Shown: one piece after another, positions 8,754-17,577 of the stretch
How the letters are laid out: the number at the start of each line of letters is the position of its first letter
Position numbering within the stretch: the stretch's first letter is position 1
Assembly (NCBI GenBank): GCA_029762755.1
Contig: JARVGH010000005.1
Coordinates: forward strand, 62,001 to 126,000
Source of the DNA: Candidatus Bathyarchaeum tardum
GTDB taxonomy: Archaea > Thermoproteota > Bathyarchaeia > Bathyarchaeales > Bathyarchaeaceae
DNA length: 64,000 nucleotides
Direction: 5' to 3'
Translations under genes and position numbers: made by a program
Notes under the pieces: generated by a model
The model's input: only the letters and a program-made list of their open reading frames with translations
Database searches by the model: none
What the model was told of the DNA's origin: nothing

Positions 8754-9569
8754 CTATGGCAGCAGGTCTTCAAACGCTACTGGGCGCATCAAGTCAACTG
8801 TCACAAGGTATTCGTCAGGAACTAAGTTGTTGTATAGCCAACCTTCTTCGCCATATTTTTCTAGTTGTATTTGGTCAACAAGTTCATTGTTTGTCAAAGT
8901 AACTATTGTTGATTCACCAGAAAATGTGACAAATCCTACTCTGTATATGCTTATGGTTACTGTTTCTGCCTCTCTGAGAGCATCAACCTCCCGGTAGGTA
9001 CCACTTGCACCTATAGAGCCTGTTCCGCTACCTCCTTTTGGCCATAATATTGAGACTCCTGTACTCCACTCGTTTCTTACCAGTCCGCCTCCGCCACCGT
9101 ACGTAAGGTCAAAGCTGTTTGTGTCAAACCATTCATCACGCATGAAACGGAAGTCTTTAAGCAAACTGCTAACATTGAATGAACTTTCAATGTTGGTTCC
9201 TACCATCCAGTGTTCCTTTTTAATGAGTTCTTTGTCAGAGATGATTTCTATCTGATAATATTCAAGTTGAGCATCAGCTTCCTGTTTTGTGGTATCTGCA
9301 GTTAATGTGAGGTTAAGTGCTATAATGTGTTGTTCACTAACTGAGTTTGTTTCATTCAAACCCGCTGTAAAGTTCGTCATCTCGGGGTGAAGGATTGGTC
9401 CATTGAGGGTTTCCCAATACGCATAGGGCATGTCAATACTGAACCATGGTTCAGGTCCAGTGGTAGCTTGTGCTGTTGCAGACATCAAGAATGCCAAAGG
9501 AAAGACTGCGCTAACGCCGATAAGCAAGGCAGCAATACTGCATACTATCAATTTTTTTTCGATTTTCAT
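8754..9569 (-). CDS. Secreted protein of unknown function, with signal peptide
   Basis: 271 aa. A signal peptide or N-terminal anchor occupies about residues 1-36 (KK pair, then a long hydrophobic run ending in SATAQATTG). The mature part is rich in Thr, Ser and Gly and in short beta-like stretches, with several N-x-S/T sequons, as in archaeal surface proteins. No C-terminal membrane segment is seen. It is first in a two-gene unit with the winged-helix membrane protein downstream, and divergent from that protein's paralogue. I do not recognise the domain. Confidence 0.65.
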   Translation of the reverse strand: MKIEKKLIVCSIAALLIGVSAVFPLAFLMSATAQATTGPEPWFSIDMPYAYWETLNGPILHPEMTNFTAGLNETNSVSEQHIIALNLTLTADTTKQEADAQLEYYQIEIISDKELIKKEHWMVGTNIESSFNVSSLLKDFRFMRDEWFDTNSFDLTYGGGGGLVRNEWSTGVSILWPKGGSGTGSIGASGTYREVDALREAETVTISIYRVGFVTFSGESTIVTLTNNELVDQIQLEKYGEEGWLYNNLVPDEYLVTVDLMRPVAFEDLLP

Positions 9570-9759
9570 GTTTTTTCACATCTAAATTTGATGGAAGAAT
9601 ACGGTTATAATTCTCCCCGAAGAACAAAATTGTTCTTGTCAAGAACACCAAAAAATGTTATCTGTCCTTTGAAAACGTGTCATTTGATACGTGCTGTTAA
9701 AAAATTAAAATTTATATTGAAACCTTCACCAAACTATACCTAGAACAGGAAGTGTTGCT

Positions 9760-10212
9760 TTGTCGGGTGTGGGCATCAGCGGTCTGGAAGGCGTTACCCT
9801 TAACGTGTATTTATATGTGGTCAAAAAAGGCATTGTTGGTCCTCGAGACGTAATGCGCGGCGTAAACCTTAGCAGTCCGAGTGTGGCGTATCGGCACCTA
9901 CAAAAACTGGAAAATATGGGGTTAGTGACAAAAAATGAACTTGGTAACTATGTTGCAACAAAAAAGGTTGGCATTCACGGTTATGTGTGGATTGGCAGAC
10001 GGCTTCTTCCAAATCCCTTGATTTATGCTATGATTTTCTTTGGTGTACTAATCGCAGAATTGGTTGTTTTCGTTATGCATGTTTCCTTTGAAACAGATCA
10101 ATTCAAAACTTTCTTTCTGATAATAACAATAATAACAGTAGCTGCCTTGTCCTTGTTTTTAATTGAAGCTTGGAGAATGCACAGAAAAATCAGAATCTGC
10201 CCTCCAGATTAA
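9760..10212 (+). CDS. Membrane-anchored winged-helix protein (paralogue of the protein at 8308)
   Basis: 150 aa with the same architecture as the protein at 8308-8742: winged helix over about residues 10-75 (GPRDVMRGVNLSSPSVAYRH), then two hydrophobic segments at about 85-105 and 115-135. TTG 9760 is supported by AGGAAG at 9747-9752 with a 7-nt spacer. It is transcribed away from the secreted-protein unit; the 190-nt region between is probably a shared divergent control region. The pair looks like a duplicated sensor/regulator that diverged. Confidence 0.75.
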   Translation: MSGVGISGLEGVTLNVYLYVVKKGIVGPRDVMRGVNLSSPSVAYRHLQKLENMGLVTKNELGNYVATKKVGIHGYVWIGRRLLPNPLIYAMIFFGVLIAELVVFVMHVSFETDQFKTFFLIITIITVAALSLFLIEAWRMHRKIRICPPD

Positions 10213-10321
10213 ACTCCAAGTAACCTTTAGACCCTTGTTCTTGCATCGGAACGGTCCTGTTCCGCAGAGAGAGCTAATATATGCTTTTTCATTGTTTTAA
10301 AATGATTGTAAGGTGTGTTTC

Positions 10322-11251
10322 ATGCACAGATTCAAAGTAACAAAGACTGTTAATTCTATGTTAGTTTCCGTTTTAGTTTTCACTTTATGTTTAGGTTGTA
10401 TACAAATCCCCCTGGTGCAGTGTGCGCAATCGACTACCGTGGGGTTATGGCATTTGGATGAAATTTTGCCTAGCGGTTATTCAACAATAACCCCTGATTC
10501 TACGGGTTACAACAATGGAACCGTAGGGGGCGACATAACAATTGTTGAAGGCAAATTCGACAAAGCCTTCAAATTCAAAACAAGTGGCTACGTTTACGTG
10601 CCGATTAGGTTTTTAGTAGGTTTTCCTCCTACTCCTGAACCCATTTACGTTCCTATTTCTCCAAACTTGGACATCCAAGAAGAACTAAAAATAGAAGCAT
10701 GGATAAACGTTCAAAACTTTACAAACGCAACGTACAACAATATTGTAGTAAAATGCACCCGAAATGGTTCACTAGTAGAAGACGTCACTCGAGTTTTCGG
10801 GCTTGCCGTGAAACCTAGCCCCGAAAACAAGAATCTAGGCGTGCTTAGTGGCTGTGTAAACACTGATGCTTCAGGTTTTAACGAAATTCTAACAACAAAA
10901 CCCGTAATTTCTTTGAACACATGGATTAACGTCGCCTTTACCCGAACATCAACTGGAATGCACCTGTACGTGAACGGAGAAGAGCAAACAGTCACCGTGA
11001 TAGAGGGTGTGCGAAATCCTGTTGGTTCCATACTAAATGGAACAGAAGTTTACATTGGGCACGACTCAGAAATGACCATCGACGAAGTCAAAATCAGCGA
11101 CCTTGCTCCACAACAAATTCTAGCTTCCCAAATTGACATTGGAGACAACCTGTTGATTGCAGTGATTGTGGTTGTTGTGGTTTTCTCTACAGCGTGGGTT
11201 TTACGTAAAGCCATCCAAATGTGGGTGATCTACTCCAAAAGCCGAGACTAA
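10322..11251 (+). CDS. LamG-type (concanavalin A-like) surface protein with C-terminal anchor
   Basis: The N-terminus has a signal segment ending near VQCAQS. The body is a LamG/concanavalin A-like jelly roll: GLWHLDE at the start, DSTGYNNGTV, GKFDKAFKF, IEAWINVQN, NTWINVAFTRTSTGMHLYVN and IDEVKISD at the end are landmarks of this fold. A transmembrane helix (about residues 275-298) near the C-terminus is followed by a short basic tail, so the domain sits outside the cell. Probably binds glycans or other surface ligands. ATG 10322 follows AAGGTG; GTG 10313 is an alternative. A radical SAM gene follows 27 nt later on the same strand. Confidence 0.78.
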   Translation: MHRFKVTKTVNSMLVSVLVFTLCLGCIQIPLVQCAQSTTVGLWHLDEILPSGYSTITPDSTGYNNGTVGGDITIVEGKFDKAFKFKTSGYVYVPIRFLVGFPPTPEPIYVPISPNLDIQEELKIEAWINVQNFTNATYNNIVVKCTRNGSLVEDVTRVFGLAVKPSPENKNLGVLSGCVNTDASGFNEILTTKPVISLNTWINVAFTRTSTGMHLYVNGEEQTVTVIEGVRNPVGSILNGTEVYIGHDSEMTIDEVKISDLAPQQILASQIDIGDNLLIAVIVVVVVFSTAWVLRKAIQMWVIYSKSRD

Positions 11252-11278
11252 CTTAGTTTACGTAAGGAAGTGTTATGT

Positions 11279-12451
11279 TTGGGTGTTGGCTTCAAACTTG
11301 TTCAGTTGTTGCTACGACAAAAACTAACTGGCAAAGGACTCAAAGGAAAAGCAGGAGCACCACAGATTGTGTCTTTTGCGGTCACTAAAGCGTGCAACCT
11401 TCAATGTTTACACTGTCATGCCGATGCCCGTGACGCATTCCCCAAAGAATTGTCCCTCAAAGAAGCAACCCGAGCAATTGATGAACTGGCTTCTCTTGGA
11501 ACTGAAGCCATAATGTTTACTGGCGGCGAACCTTTACTAAGAAAAAAGTTTGTTATACAACTCTCCAGGTACTGCACCGACATAGGAATCTTGCCTGCAA
11601 TGCTCACAAACGGGGTTTTATTAAACCATAAAGTTGCGTATGAACTAAAAGAAGCCGGAATTTTGGCTGTAGGTATCCCTTTGGATTCTCCAGAAGCTGA
11701 ACTCCACGATAAACTTCGAGCGGTTCCCGGAACCTTTGACAAAGCCCTGCGAGGCATCAGAGCTTGCAAAGACATGGATTTAGAAGTTGTTATTACCACG
11801 ATGGCGTTGAAAAACAACTTTTGCACGGTTCCACAGATGATTGATTTAATTTACGATCTAGATGTTGACCAAGTTGCCATATACGATTTGGTTCCTAATG
11901 GACGAGGAAAACAAATGATGGATGAAGTAATGCTTCCTGAACAACGAGAACAAGTAATCCGTTACCTTCAACAAGTCCAAGAAACAAAAGAGATGACGTT
12001 TTTGTTTTCGGGAGGGCTTCCTATGTATCCTGAAATCGTGGCAACAATGCACAAAACAAGGGGAACCCGTGCGCCAGACTTGCTTTTGAAACAGTTTTGG
12101 ATACACGCGCCAATAGGTTGCCCTGCGGGCATCAGCTACCTGAGTTTGCGACCTAACGGGGATGTGTACCCTTGTCCTTTTCTGCAAATCAAGGTTGGCA
12201 ACATCCGTGAGCAGAGCCTTTCTGACATCTGGTACAGATCAGAAGTTCTAAGGTCCCTCAGAAACCGAAGCAACCTAAAAGGAGAATGCGGAAAATGTGA
12301 ATACCGTCAAACCTGTGGAGGCTGCCGAGGCAGAGCTTACGCTGTTAATGGTGACTACCTAGCAGAAGACCCAGTTTGCCTAAGAGATTTGATGAAAAAA
12401 GAAAGCGTCTACCCAAATAACGTGCAACGCTTTGGATGGTGTGTCGGGTGA
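11279..12451 (+). CDS. Radical SAM/SPASM protein (heme/PQQ-maturation type)
   Basis: The cluster motif CNLQCLHC near residue 40 binds the radical SAM [4Fe-4S] cluster, and FTGGEPLLRKK is the SAM-contact motif. The C-terminal third is a SPASM/twitch region: CPAGISYLSLRPNGDVYPCPF, then CGKCEYRQTCGGCRGRAYA and a last Cys in DPVC. The layout resembles AhbC/AhbD (siroheme-to-heme) enzymes and peptide-maturing enzymes; I cannot choose between them. TTG 11279 is preferred because AAGGA at 11264-11268 sits at workable distance; GTG 11270 is too close. No heme-pathway gene is nearby, so the cotranscribed LamG protein is the only contextual hint. Confidence 0.82.
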   Translation: MGVGFKLVQLLLRQKLTGKGLKGKAGAPQIVSFAVTKACNLQCLHCHADARDAFPKELSLKEATRAIDELASLGTEAIMFTGGEPLLRKKFVIQLSRYCTDIGILPAMLTNGVLLNHKVAYELKEAGILAVGIPLDSPEAELHDKLRAVPGTFDKALRGIRACKDMDLEVVITTMALKNNFCTVPQMIDLIYDLDVDQVAIYDLVPNGRGKQMMDEVMLPEQREQVIRYLQQVQETKEMTFLFSGGLPMYPEIVATMHKTRGTRAPDLLLKQFWIHAPIGCPAGISYLSLRPNGDVYPCPFLQIKVGNIREQSLSDIWYRSEVLRSLRNRSNLKGECGKCEYRQTCGGCRGRAYAVNGDYLAEDPVCLRDLMKKESVYPNNVQRFGWCVG

Positions 12452-12502
12452 TTCCTCTTCTTTGATGTTCTTTTTATGATTGCTACAAAAATTTTAATTT
12501 CA

Positions 12503-12631
12503 CTAGACCTTTTTCTTTTTTGGTCTGCGTTTGAAATGACATCTTCCTAACCAGTTTCTAAGTCGTGACTGGCAATATCCATCAATGTTGTTTACACAGT
12601 GTTTTTGATTGCATTTCACTTTTGTCCGCAT
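12503..12631 (-). CDS. Tiny Cys-rich basic protein (42 aa)
   Basis: The reverse strand encodes a 42-aa protein with four Cys in the pattern C-x4-C-x7-C-x10-C (CNQKHCVNNIDGYC and GRCHFK), ending in a run of Lys and Arg. GGAG lies 8 nt before the ATG at 12629-12631, a good SD. Four Cys in so short a protein suggest a metal-bound or disulfide-held fold, loosely like DUF1540. It is downstream of mtnA on the same strand (48 nt gap). The coordinates rest on an exact 43-codon reading with a TAG stop. Confidence 0.6.
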   Translation of the reverse strand: MRTKVKCNQKHCVNNIDGYCQSRLRNWLGRCHFKRRPKKKKV

Positions 12632-12678
12632 CTGTTAATCTCCAAAACTGGTCTTGAAAATTACAAAAAAGAGTCTGC

Positions 12679-13698
12679 TTAATCATTTCTTTTTTGTTTC
12701 AGACACATTTCAGGTCGGAATATGCCTTTTTCGGTTATTACTGCATCCACATATTCTAAGGGTGTAATGTCAAAGGCAGGATTCAAAACTTTAATGCCTT
12801 CAGGAGCAATTCTTTCACAGCCGATGTTTGTTATTTCTGTTGGGCTTCTTTCTTCTATAACTGCATCTTCTGAAGACAGTGACTGATCCATGCTCGACAT
12901 GGGTGCAGCTACATAGAACGGGATTCCGTGTTCTGATGCTAATACTGCAACGTTGTATGTTCCAATTTTGTTCAAAACCCCGTCCCGAACGATACGGTCT
13001 GCTCCAACAACTACTTTATCTACCATGCCTTGGGACATGACATAGCCCACCATGGTGTCGCTGATTAAGGTCACTGGAATGTTGTCCCGCATTAACTCGT
13101 AACAGGTGAGTTTAGCTCCTTGTTGCCTTGGGCGGGTTTCACAGGAAATTACTTGGATATTTTTTCCTTCTTCAATTGCAGCACGAATAACCCCAAGGGC
13201 TGTGCCGTAATCTACTGTAGCTAAACTGCCTGCGTTACAGTGAGTCAAAACAGTGTCCCCCTCTTCAATCAGCGTGGCACCAAATTTGCCCATTTTGCGA
13301 TTAGTTTCAACGTCTTCATCTGCCATGATATTAGCTTCGTTCACAACCGCTTCAGCTATTTGTTCTTTGGTTCCTTTGGTTTCTTGAGCTTTCTTCATTA
13401 CTCTATCGATTGCCCAAAACAGGTTTACAGCAGTGGGACGTGTGGTACGCAAAAGGGCAGCAGATTCTTCTAACTCTATCAATAATTCTTCTCGGGTTTT
13501 TGCTATTGAATGAAAAGCAGTCAACGCCAAACCATACGCAGCCGACACGCCTATTAGGGGTGCACCTCGCACTTGCATTTCTTTAATCGCGTAAGCCATG
13601 TCTTTATAGTTTTTCAGTTCCACCCAGACTTCTTGGTTGGGCAATTTTCTTTGATCAATTATGGTAACTATGCCGTTTTCCCATTCGATTGTTCGCAC
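12679..13698 (-). CDS. mtnA: S-methyl-5-thioribose-1-phosphate isomerase / eIF-2B-like sugar-phosphate isomerase
   Basis: 339 aa. Aldose-to-ketose isomerase of the eIF2B-alpha fold. Family landmarks: MQVRGAPLIGVSAAYGLAL, THCNAGSLATVDYGTALGVI (catalytic Cys), SCETRPRQQGAKLT, GADRIVRDGVLNKIGTYN (catalytic Asp) and FYVAAPMSS. These are closest to methionine-salvage MtnA. Archaeal ribose-1,5-bisphosphate isomerases of the AMP pathway are homologous, so the substrate should be checked. The start is GTG at 13696-13698. A 31-codon ORF that begins at the repeated ATGTCTTA element ends 24 nt upstream. The next gene upstream is a phosphoribosyltransferase-like regulator. Confidence 0.87.
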   Translation of the reverse strand: MRTIEWENGIVTIIDQRKLPNQEVWVELKNYKDMAYAIKEMQVRGAPLIGVSAAYGLALTAFHSIAKTREELLIELEESAALLRTTRPTAVNLFWAIDRVMKKAQETKGTKEQIAEAVVNEANIMADEDVETNRKMGKFGATLIEEGDTVLTHCNAGSLATVDYGTALGVIRAAIEEGKNIQVISCETRPRQQGAKLTCYELMRDNIPVTLISDTMVGYVMSQGMVDKVVVGADRIVRDGVLNKIGTYNVAVLASEHGIPFYVAAPMSSMDQSLSSEDAVIEERSPTEITNIGCERIAPEGIKVLNPAFDITPLEYVDAVITEKGIFRPEMCLKQKRND

Positions 13699-13722
13699 AA
13701 CTGAACACCGCTTTATGGGGAG

Positions 13723-13818
13723 TTAACCTTTGATAGGTAATATGTTTTCTGCTAAAAACGAGTTTTCAATTCCAGATTCGCCTGAAAAAAACTGTAAGGG
13801 ATGTCCTGCATAAGACAT
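13723..13818 (-). other. Leader ORF upstream of mtnA starting at the ATGTCTTA element
   Basis: A 31-codon ORF (MSYAGHPLQFF at its start) opens at the ACAATGTCTTA element (13811-13821 on the complement). A TATA-like ATTAAACTATA lies about 25 nt before its ATG, so the transcript may start at the ATG. It ends 24 nt before mtnA. I call it a leader ORF because the same start element opens short ORFs ahead of genes at 16251, 20483, 22196 and 60501. Translation is not demonstrated. Confidence 0.4.
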
Positions 13819-13963
13819 TGTATTGGGGGTAAACCTATAGTTTAATTACTGCCGTAGTTTTCCCAACAAATAGTGACTATGGGAAGTGCTCACAATCGGT
13901 GACGATGTGAAGGTTTTCATTTTTCCCTACCTACACTTCCCAATGTCCACTCAAAAATATGAG

Positions 13964-14695
13964 TTAGATTTTTTTGTCGAGTTTAATTACAACCTCAATT
14001 GGACTGCCTTTTGGAAGCTTCAGATTTTCTTTCCAGTCATCCCCAACAGAGATAAGAGAATAAATTCCTGAAACTTCAGCTCGAGCTTTCTTAACAAAGT
14101 TAACTAAGGCTGCTTGGGTTTCCCCAGTTTTTATCATATCATCTACAATTAGCACACTGTCTCGCCGTTTTATGGCCTCTTTGGGCAAATACAAGGTTAA
14201 TGTGTAACCTGAATCTCGCAAAACATAGGTTTCTTCAAGAAACGCTGGAACACCCACTTCTTTGTTCCGTTTAGCAATCAACAAATCTACGCCTAACGAG
14301 TTTGCAACCATTGCTCCTAAGGGTACTCCATCAACTGCGGCAGTTAGAACCTTTGTCACCCGACCCCCTGCAAAAGTTGCAAGAGCATGCTGGGCTGCTT
14401 GCTGCAGGATGTTATGGTCCCCTATAATCCATGTATTGTTAAAATATCCTGCTGAATTGAATTTTATTCGTCTGCGCAGTTCAGATTTCAGACCAACTAA
14501 TTTAGTTAGAACCCCCCAGAGTTCTTTGGCGCGTTCAGCGTTGGGTAGAACATGACCTTTGGCGTATCTACTTAGAACTGTTACAGGCAGATTAGTTTTG
14601 GCGGATAATTCCCTGTAGGTATATTCTTTTTTTGCAGTGCGAAGCAATTCAATAGTCATTAAACGGAGTTTCAAGTCTTCTGCATGTGTGTTCAT
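13964..14695 (-). CDS. PyrE-like phosphoribosyltransferase with N-terminal HTH (GfcR-type regulator)
   Basis: 243 aa. Residues about 1-75 are a helix-turn-helix (TYRELSAKTNLPVTVLSRY). The rest is a type I phosphoribosyltransferase fold with the PRPP loop SVLIVDDMIKTGETQ and GGRVTKVLTAAVDGVPLGAM. In archaea this architecture is GfcR-like: a regulator that probably senses PRPP or nucleotides rather than making OMP. The ATG lies at 14693-14695. Upstream is a long gene-poor stretch. It points the same way as mtnA but is 145 nt from the leader ORF, so it is probably a separate unit. Confidence 0.83.
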   Translation of the reverse strand: MNTHAEDLKLRLMTIELLRTAKKEYTYRELSAKTNLPVTVLSRYAKGHVLPNAERAKELWGVLTKLVGLKSELRRRIKFNSAGYFNNTWIIGDHNILQQAAQHALATFAGGRVTKVLTAAVDGVPLGAMVANSLGVDLLIAKRNKEVGVPAFLEETYVLRDSGYTLTLYLPKEAIKRRDSVLIVDDMIKTGETQAALVNFVKKARAEVSGIYSLISVGDDWKENLKLPKGSPIEVVIKLDKKI

Positions 14696-16243
14696 TTTTA
14701 TCCCTTTAGTTTGTACACCAACAAATCAAATAACGCGTGTACAGACTACCTATTTTAACTTGCGCAAATTTATAATTTCCGTATAACTGCGCAATCAAGT
14801 CGATTTTGTTGTTGTCATGCACAAACTTGGTCCTCAAATCCAAGTTAGCAAGATTGTTGTGTTGTTCAAATTTTTCCAGTTGCTGCTGGCTTTCTTTCCT
14901 TTAATAGTAAGGTCCAGTAAATCCCCTGCATGTGCATTGATTGTATGAACAATGTGTTCTTTGACATTCCGGTATGCAATCAAGTTGTTGTAAAGCACTA
15001 AGTGCTGCAATGCCTTTCTATGGATTCCCTATTTTTCGTGATGTGAAAAGGATAATTCAGGTCCAGTGGATCTTTTTCTGTTTAGAACCAATTTTGACCG
15101 TGTGATGGTTGGGGCGTCCTGCACGTTCGCTTTCAGTGCTCTTTTCTTCATCGCTAACGCATATGGTGTAGTTGTGGTCGCAAGAAACCGTCAATGATGT
15201 GACTTTTCTGAGATTCTGTACAGGTTTGTTTGGGTCTATTCAATAGTCTATTATGGATAATCCGGGAGCAGCCCAGTCGTGTAGTCTTTTAAGGATGATT
15301 AACTCCTGGAGTTTCTCTTTTTAACTCATCTAGTATTCGGGAATTTTCTCGTTGCATTTAGGGTCAGTTCCTTGGCTTCATTAACTTAAGCCTTTAGGAA
15401 TAATATCAAAGCCAACATCAGCCACGACACGTTTAGCTAACTGTTTTCGCATTGTAATAAAAATAGTCCAATCATTCATATTGGGCTGCCAAAAGAAACA
15501 TCTGCTGTACTGCTGTAGATTCCTCGAGGATAATCAAAAGAGCTGTTGTTAGTTTTTGCTGTCAATTCGTCACCCAACGCAAATTCAGAGATTAATTTGG
15601 AGTTTAAATTTAAAAGTGATGTTACCTCTAGAAAGCAATAAGTAATAATATGTAAAAAGAGCATATTTCTATCTGAAGCTTAATGAATAAGGGCGATCCA
15701 GTTTTATTGAAATGATTCTACTCCATTATTGGCGCAGCAACATCGTGGAAACGAAACTAAAGACATCGACATGTAGCCATAACCAAAAAAGATGATTCTA
15801 ACGCTCTATGATAGCGTTATTTTACCACAAAAACCCTCGTAGAGAGGGAGACAATTAAAAAAACGGCATCCAAATAGCTATGCATAAAATAGTGAGAGCT
15901 GACTGAAACTAAAAATGAGAATTTGATTGCTGTTTATGGATTTTTTGCCTTTCTTCTATCTGTATTTCTTCTGTTATTGTGGTCATAAAATCTAAATGTA
16001 TTTTCGTGCACACAAGCACGATTCAAAAAGCATCACTGAAAAACTCTGGCATATAACATTTTTTCCCTCAAAAAAATTATCTATAACTGCGAGCGCTATT
16101 TGTGTAACAAATCCTCTAACAATTCTTCTAATTCCTTAATATTCAAATGCTCCATGAAAAAACTTCAATTCAGTAACATCTTAATAACCCATTACTTAAT
16201 CATCCCAACAGAACTCTTCAATATTAACAACCAGTTTGCACAG
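14696..16243. other. Gene-poor, apparently decayed stretch
   Basis: About 1.5 kb without a credible complete gene. On the complement there are protein-like fragments: a 62-codon ORF (15476-15664) whose TGA overlaps the ATG of a 32-codon ORF (MNDWTIFITMRKQLAKRVV at its start), and around 15050-15230 a roughly 60-codon stretch with the string SDEEKSTESERAGRPNHH ending in TGA. The pieces are in different frames and interrupted by stops, as in an eroded gene or element. I do not recognise the source. The stretch marks the left edge of the accessory zone. Confidence 0.45.
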
Positions 16244-16246
16244 TAA

Positions 16247-16279
16247 GACAATGTCTTACATTCAAAACGTCGACCTTAT
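16247..16279 (+). repeat. Left copy of a 33-bp inverted repeat (ATGTCTTAC element)
   Basis: Matches the complement of 20455-20487 at 32 of 33 positions; about 18 nt upstream is also similar. It contains ATGTCTTAC and, with the bases just before it, a palindrome with 7-bp arms, TAAGACAATGTCTTA (16244-16258). An AATATTAAC box lies about 25 nt before the ATG. Both copies read as the start of a peptide, MSY(I/V)QNVDL. Confidence 0.85.
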
Positions 16280-16328
16280 GCGTGCACCCGTGAACCATTA
16301 TTTGTACAATAAGGAGGGAATAATAAGA

Positions 16329-16610
16329 ATGAAAAGTAAAATGTTTATGGATAAAGATGTTTTTGCGTTAGACGAGAAAATTGGTGAAGTCAAGGAAATA
16401 GAAATCGATCCTGAAGAGTGGAAAATCACACATCTTGAGATTCGGTTGACAAAAGAAGCAGCTAATGAAATACTTGGAGCAAAAATGGAAATCAGCAACA
16501 TGTTAGCTATTTCTGCCCTAGAAAAAGGAGTTGCACGTTGGACAGATGCGGGACTACACATTAAAGTATCAAAAGATCAACTTCACATCTATCTAAGACC
16601 AATAGATTAA
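16329..16610 (+). CDS. PRC-barrel domain protein
   Basis: 93 aa: KMFMDKDVFALDEKIGEVKEIEIDPEEWKITHLEIRL is a PRC-barrel strand pattern, here a stand-alone barrel of the type found in archaea as a small cytoplasmic protein, possibly RNA- or protein-binding. ATG 16329 has AGGAGG at 16312-16317. The frame is open upstream to ATG 16251, which begins the repeated MSYIQNVDL leader, so a longer product starting there is possible. That in-frame extension would need checking. It is followed after 17 nt by a one- or two-TM protein gene. Confidence 0.72.
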   Translation: MKSKMFMDKDVFALDEKIGEVKEIEIDPEEWKITHLEIRLTKEAANEILGAKMEISNMLAISALEKGVARWTDAGLHIKVSKDQLHIYLRPID

Positions 16611-16627
16611 ACGTAGGGGAGTTTACT

Positions 16628-16786
16628 ATGAATACGTGGCTAATGATTGCTATCATTATTTTGGTACTGTGGGCACTTGGGTTCTTTGCTTTACCGGGCA
16701 TAGGCTCATTGATACATATTCTGCTCGTGATTGCTGTAATCTTGGTGGTCTTTTGGCTGTTTACCGGCAAAAAGCTATGGAAATAG
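16628..16786 (+). CDS. Small membrane protein, lmo0937-like (52 aa)
   Basis: Short hydrophobic protein: WLMIAIIILVLWALGFF, then LPGIGSLIHILLVIAVILVV and the tail GKKLWK. The two-segment pattern with a central GxGxLIHxLLVIA resembles the lmo0937 family of stress-linked small membrane proteins. GGGGAG lies 7 nt before the ATG. It follows the PRC-barrel gene by 17 nt, so the two are probably cotranscribed. Confidence 0.7.
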   Translation: MNTWLMIAIIILVLWALGFFALPGIGSLIHILLVIAVILVVFWLFTGKKLWK

Positions 16787-16873
16787 CCCAAAATCTCCTT
16801 TTTTTAACGTTTAGTCTAAACTAGCGAAGAATAAATCGGTGAAACAGATTGTACCTTAGTAGGCGTAAATGAT

Positions 16874-17050
16874 ATGGCGGCTGTAAAAATTGTTGAGTTA
16901 ATAGATAACTCAACAAAGGCTTTGGAAAACACTTCTAAGAATCCATTGGCAGAAGCGGCAAAGACAATTTGGATAGTGAAATGGTTGAACGATCCTGAAG
17001 CTGGGATGCCAGTTTTATCCACGATTTCATTATTGTTTTCGAAATCTTGA
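16874..17050 (+). pseudogene. Dodecin-like gene remnant
   Basis: The 58-codon ORF begins MAAVKIVELIDNSTKALENT and continues NPLAEAAKTIWIVKWL, which matches the start of dodecin (flavin-binding dodecamer; consensus Y/K-I-E-L-x-G-x-S-x-x-S-W-E-D-A, then EASKTIRNI-K-W). The conserved Trp of the flavin site is Leu here. After about residue 38 the sequence no longer resembles the dodecin second half and runs to TGA. I read it as a decayed or frameshifted dodecin. Confidence 0.4.
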
Positions 17051-17220
17051 GTTCGGGGTTCGATTATCTTACCTTCGGAGTAATTCTTCTTGTTTTGCAA
17101 AGTCGGACAAATCTTTTTAGAACAGGCTGTTAATAGAATTGGATATTTCAGCAGATTGATTGTGCTGGTCATACGGAGTCAAAGATTTTTCTTTAAGAGT
17201 TTTCAGGGGAATTACCGATA

Positions 17221-17475
17221 GTGATAACTATTTTAGTGGCTGTTGGTGCCACGCTTATCTTTCCCTTTACTCTGTTTGGCATCCTATTCAGATTTTCTCC
17301 TCACGCCATTTCAAGTCTTCTTCTGATGGGGACAATCGCAGTGCTCCATATCAGGGTAGGAGAAGTGATAAATGGAATCTTTTACAAATGTAAAAATTTT
17401 TTTCTAACATCCTGGAGTGCAAGTCGCATGAAAATGGTGATAAGATATCAAAATGAACTGCCAGTAGAACTATGA
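17221..17475 (+). CDS. Small membrane protein, unknown
   Basis: 84 aa from GTG 17221, behind AGGGGAA. Two hydrophobic stretches (about 1-22 and 28-48) followed by a basic tail. I do not recognise it. It lies between the dodecin remnant and the radical SAM gene. The SD supports translation, but the gene is otherwise anonymous. Confidence 0.4.
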   Translation: MITILVAVGATLIFPFTLFGILFRFSPHAISSLLLMGTIAVLHIRVGEVINGIFYKCKNFFLTSWSASRMKMVIRYQNELPVEL

Positions 17476-17577
17476 AAGGAAGCGATTGAGCAAAAGGAAA
17501 AAACAGTGTCTTTAGTGCTAAAAAAATTAATTCGTTTAATAGATTGATTTAAAAATAATATTTGAGTGATTTTCCAA

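Noticed and set aside
16010-16030. CGTGC-ACACAA-GCACG hairpin as a terminator or site
   Set aside because: Only 5 bp, no T-run, in the decayed stretch; expected by chance.
16816-17172. 118-codon minus-strand ORF
   Set aside because: Antisense to the dodecin-like remnant, which has recognisable homology on the plus strand.
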